Source of the DNA: Brachionus rotundiformis
Lineage: Eukaryota; Rotifera; Eurotatoria; Ploima; Brachionidae
Assembly: GCA_016802295.1 (NCBI GenBank)
Contig: JAESIW010000071.1
Coordinates: forward strand, 268,893-332,892
Reading direction: 5' to 3'
Length of the DNA: 64,000 nucleotides
Position numbers and translations under genes: made by a program
The notes under the pieces: generated by a model
What the model was told of the DNA's origin: nothing
Seen by the model: only the letters and a program-made list of their open reading frames with translations
The model's database searches: none
In this document: positions 60,489-64,000 of the stretch, piece by piece
Position numbering within the stretch: position 1 is the stretch's first letter
Layout: the number at the start of each line of letters is the position of its first letter

Positions 60489-61751
60489 ATTTAATAATTA
60501 TTGAATTAATTTTTCTAGCTATTTCTTTTATCCTTTTCATTCATCATTACTGTTTATTTTATTAATTCTTCGGAAGTTGCTTTTTTAACATTATTTAAAT
60601 ATTAAATGCCTCAGAGATTATAAATTAATAATATTGATAAATTATTGCTTTAATATCCAGATTGAATAAATTCACCACCTATTGAGCTTATATTATTTTG
60701 TAATATTAATTTTGAACTAAAAATACTTAAGACTCAAAACTATTTTAAGATAAATTTGTCTGCCAAAAACAGCTTTTTTGACTGTTTTGGTTATTATTTA
60801 AGATTTTATCTGATAGAATTCCAAATTATTTTTAAGACATAAATGGCACTTGATTTTCTTCTTTGACTTCAAAAGGAAGCAAATTGCTTTTTAATTTTAG
60901 TTAAAAGTTTGTCTCAATTTGGTTCAGTCTAAAATTACGTGATTCTTTCAAAACGATTTAATTCATTCACCATTATTAATTTAAATTTAAGAGTGTTAAA
61001 TTATTTTACAAGATTTTATTGAATTTTAATTATTTTAATTCTAACTTCAGTAGTTTTATTAAATTGAAATTTTGTTATTAATTTTGTCTCAAATAAATGT
61101 ACTATTAAATTAAAAGTCGAAAAAAAATCAAATTATCTTCAACAAAAAAACTTAAGTCAAATCAGTCAAGAGCTTAGTTAATTTTAATTAGAAAATTTTG
61201 TGCTAAAATGAACTATTTTTATTACTTTTAAGCTATTTATCAAACTATTTTTATATGAAAAAGTCAAGTATTAATATTTCATCACTACATATGGTTATTT
61301 TAATTAGAATAAAATTAATTTATTGTTAGGTTTTAAAATTCAAACATTCTATCTTAGAATCTTAACTTTTTTATTATAGATTGTTTATTCAATAAAAAAA
61401 TTTCTAATAATATACTAATTTTTTATCTAATTTTAATTTCGATAGAATAGATTGTTCTTTTTCATTTATTTTTTTTAATATGCTTAGATTTTTATTTTTC
61501 TATTATTTTTCTTATTTACTTGGTTCAATCAGAGAATAATTTTTAACAATTAAATTTTTTTCACTTTTATTTTATCTAAACTTATTTTTTCGAACGATTA
61601 GACACTTCAAACCAAGAATCAAAATAAACAAATCAAAAACAAATTAATTCGAAAATTCTATACTGATCAATTATATATGAAATTATAATTTATTTTGGCA
61701 TAAAATAAATTAAAAAACAATATAACTTGGAAAAAATTCAGCTTACTATTA
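60489..61751. other. Noncoding spacer inside the inverted repeat
   Basis: About 1.26 kb of AT-rich sequence between the left inverted-repeat arm and the first direct repeat. No gene or mobile-element coding remnant seen. Confidence 0.55.
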
Positions 61752-61868
61752 GAAATAGTGTTTAAAATAAAAAAGACTAAAATAGAATAGGAATAAGAGA
61801 ATCATCTTGATATAGTTATCAGTAGCCATTTAAGGATGATTGCCAAAAGTACATATTAAGCTAGTTAA
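61752..61868 (+). repeat. Direct repeat flanking the LINE relic, copy 1
   Basis: 117 bp matching 63225-63336 with about six substitutions and one 5-bp indel. It includes the identical run ATCATCTTGATATAGTTATC. It sits immediately beyond the A-rich 3' tail of the LINE relic (minus strand). Confidence 0.9.
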
Positions 61869-63224
61869 TTTATTTATTTATTCCTAAAATAATTTTGAGG
61901 AGAACCTCAGGCTACTAAAAATGGAATCAAGCCCTTCTTTTTAGCCAAGCGTTAGTAAGTAAAATGAGTTATGTGGTAGTTTTTATAATAAAATAAGTTA
62001 TTATAAAGTTTTTACGTATAGACTATTGTTTTGAAGTCTTAGTAGAGCGAAGTGAACTTAGCGTTTGAAGTATCATCTATTCAGTTAAATTCATACAGGT
62101 TTGATCTTAATTGTTTGTGGTTTGATTTTTTGATAGAAAATTTATTGATCAGAACTTTAGAACGTGTTTCTATTAAGTCCAATTTGATGTATGTCAATGA
62201 TTCTTGTTTTGATGGGAAAGAATTTGATGTATCTTAAAATTTTGTTTTGGAGTTTTTGCAGATCTGATGATATTTTTTGCGTCGAGCATCATAGTGGAAT
62301 GAAAGAATAATCGGAACAGATAAAGTTTTTGAAAATAATTTTACATTGAGCCAAGGAATTTCTCAGTTTTAGGTCTTTTATTCTACAAATGTGATCGATC
62401 CTAGATGTAGTTCTTGAGCTAAAACTTTCAAAAAGATTTTGAAGCTGAGCGAAAAAATAGTTGGTTATAAGCAGCTATCTTGGGGTATTCCGTTTATAAT
62501 GGGAATTTCTTTCGACGAAAAGTTGTTTAAAGAAACTTTGAATTTTCTATTTCGAATGAATTGTTCGATCCACTTGAGCAAAAATTTGTTGAGTCCCTGT
62601 CTCTGAAATTTGTGTAGAATTCATTGTTGAGATGCCTTATCGAACGCTTTTTCGAGGTCAGAGAAGACTGAACGATTTTTGATTGGGTTAGACGAAATAT
62701 ATGGTCTTGGGTGCTCATGTACTATAGAAAACCAGATTGACACAGAGTAGGAAGAATTTTATTTGTTTTTATCCAGTTTTGAAGTCTTGAAGCTTGTTGT
62801 TGATTATTTTTTTAAATAGTTTAGAAATGCAACTGATAAGTTAGATTGGTCTGTATGAATTTATGAATTGGGATCATGATCATCTAAGAGATTTTATGTT
62901 CCTAAGGAATGTGACCAATTTTTATAGAGAGACTTAGGAGTGTTTAGAAACGATTTAGAGCGACTCCTGGACAGTTTTTTAAAGTTTTGTTATTTACTTT
63001 GTCATAGCCAGGTGCTTACTTTGAGTTGGTAGAGTTCGGAGCCTTAAGCTGATCTCTTTGTTACAAAGAGCTTCTTGTAAGCTTCCTTTTTTAGGTGTGC
63101 TGTCTAAAGGTAATTCAATTCGACAGGAGGAATTAGAAATTAGCTGAAAATAATTGCCGAAAGCGTTCACTAAATCCTTGTTTACTAAATCTTCTTAAAC
63201 GGCAGTCCGTTGAGGTTTTTATTT
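61869..63224 (-). mobile_element. Dead non-LTR retrotransposon (jockey/CR1-like) relic
   Basis: Read on the minus strand, degraded reverse-transcriptase blocks appear in correct order with stops and frameshifts between them: the pre-RT linker (FGNYFQLISNS, KAPGYDKVNNKTLKN near 62970-63015), SYRPI then ISKLFKKIINNKLQD (about 62790-62870), STQDHIFRLTQS, FSDLEKAFDKA (about 62630-62670), KFLLKWIEQFIRNRKFKVS, GIPQDS (about 62480-62500), and the C-terminal LQKLQNKILRYIKFFPIKTR (about 62200-62265). A 3' UTR and an AATAAATAAATAAATT-type tail end it at about 61870. The endonuclease domain is missing (5' truncation), and the block that should carry the catalytic YADD is deleted. It cannot encode an active protein. 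Flanked by direct repeats of about 115 bp. Confidence 0.85.
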
Positions 63225-63336
63225 GAAATAGTGTTTGAAAAAGACCAAAATAGAATAGGAAAAAGAGAATCATCTTGATATAGTTATCAGTAGCCATTTA
63301 AAGATGATTGCCAAAAGTACATTTTAAGCTAATTAA
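63225..63336 (+). repeat. Direct repeat flanking the LINE relic, copy 2
   Basis: 112 bp matching 61752-61868. It begins exactly where the recognisable 5' end of the LINE relic stops, so the pair has the geometry of a very long target-site duplication. Confidence 0.9.
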
Positions 63337-63749
63337 ACAAATAAATAACTTGAATCGCAGAAAAATCTGAATCTATAAGCAAAATTCTAATAAAGGTAAT
63401 TAATATTAAAAAATCAATATATCTAACCTTATAAGCAAATTATATATTAACAGACTATAATAAAAATTTAAATTATTTGATAAATTATTAACTATATTTA
63501 AAATATAATTTTATCATATTATTTATTATTTTAATAGTTTAAGAAAAAATAATGAATGCGAAATTAATTAATAAATAATAAAAATTTACAATATCAAATT
63601 TCAGAACTTAAATAAAGACAAAAGAAAAGTGATGTAGTAATTGAAAAGAAATTGTGTCCGAAAAAAGTTCGAAATAAATAAAAGAAGAACGTATCAATTT
63701 AAAAAACTGTTTCCTTTAAAGAAAAAGATTTTAAGAAATAAAAAGAATA
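63337..63749. other. Noncoding spacer inside the inverted repeat
   Basis: About 410 bp of AT-rich sequence between the second direct repeat and the right inverted-repeat arm. Nothing else seen. Confidence 0.55.
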
Positions 63750-64000
63750 ATAAAAAAGAACATCAGCTTTTTTTGTTTTAATTAAAATTTAATTAATTTC
63801 ATGTTTCGTTTCTAAAAAATGAAATAATTTATTGAAAAAAGTTATTTATTAAATAAAGTTGGTGAAACGAAAGCTTTGTTTAAGTTTAAGTGTTTGTGGA
63901 AGAAGAGAAAAAAATCCAAAATTCATTTGAATTAAAATAAACTAAAGAGATCAAAGCTTTATTATTGAATAATTTTTACAATTTTAAATTAGATTGACAT
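63750..64000 (-). repeat. Inverted repeat, right arm (truncated by window end)
   Basis: Reverse complement of 60238-60488 with one mismatch. The arm runs into the window boundary, so its outer limit is unknown. Confidence 0.95.

Noticed and set aside
61752..63336. Reading the 115-bp direct repeats as LTRs
   Set aside because: Too short, lacking TG..CA ends, and the enclosed coding remnants are of non-LTR type with an A-rich tail.
1..64000. tRNA, rRNA and CRISPR arrays
   Set aside because: No T-loop GGTTCGAATC-type sequence with matching acceptor stem, no rRNA core sequence and no spaced direct-repeat array was seen on either strand.

Overview
The window is eukaryotic and animal. It is very AT-rich by eye, and its genes are split by many tiny GT-AG introns of about 45-60 nt. 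The gene set is metazoan: ETS factors, a peptide-type GPCR, a Shal/Kv4 potassium channel, an inhibitory-type G-alpha, CD39-family ecto-nucleotidases and a MAK/CILK1 ciliary kinase. Compact AT-rich genes with roughly 50-nt introns would fit a monogonont rotifer such as Brachionus. That lineage is an inference and the sequence alone does not prove it. All gene models below were spliced by hand: reading frame was checked across each junction, and exon lengths were summed to multiples of three where full coordinates are given.

Layout. 1-7 kb: two ETS-domain genes in tandem on the minus strand, both with an altered recognition helix. 9.5-12.4 kb: two tandem plus-strand genes of equal size (337 and 338 aa) for unfamiliar type I membrane proteins, each with signal peptide, paired cysteines, Thr-rich stalk, one TM and a short tail. 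12.5-19.9 kb: two PGAP2-like (Frag1/DRAM/Sfk1) genes on the plus strand flank a single-exon GPCR on the minus strand; the first copy lacks the conserved last TM exon. 20.1-21.8 kb: L-2-hydroxyglutarate dehydrogenase with a GC-AG first intron. 22.6-29.0 kb: two tandem ENTPD (CD39-type) genes, minus strand. 29.5-31.4 kb: TBC1D22 Rab-GAP. 33.5-34.6 kb: an intronless disordered protein. 40.5-43.7 kb: a Qa-SNARE and RANBP3, minus strand. 44.3-46.8 kb: SPTLC1 and LSM8, plus strand. 47.7-50.4 kb: MAK/CILK1 kinase (minus) with a perfect X-box about 400 bp upstream. 51.9-53.1 kb: G-alpha i/o. 53.7-56.4 kb: Kv4/Shal. 56.4-64 kb: no host gene found, but a layered repeat region holding a dead non-LTR retrotransposon between about 115-bp direct repeats, all inside a 251-bp near-perfect inverted repeat whose right arm is cut by the window edge.

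Themes. Four separate gene pairs in the first 29 kb are local duplicates (ETS, the unknown membrane proteins, PGAP2-like, ENTPD). The best candidate for something undescribed is the pair of membrane proteins at 9.5-12.4 kb. They share a C-x13-C module, an internally repeated helical pattern and a common C-terminal motif, and I cannot place them in a known family. The other genes are conserved housekeeping or signalling genes with no operon-like relationship, apart from several divergent pairs that share short promoters.
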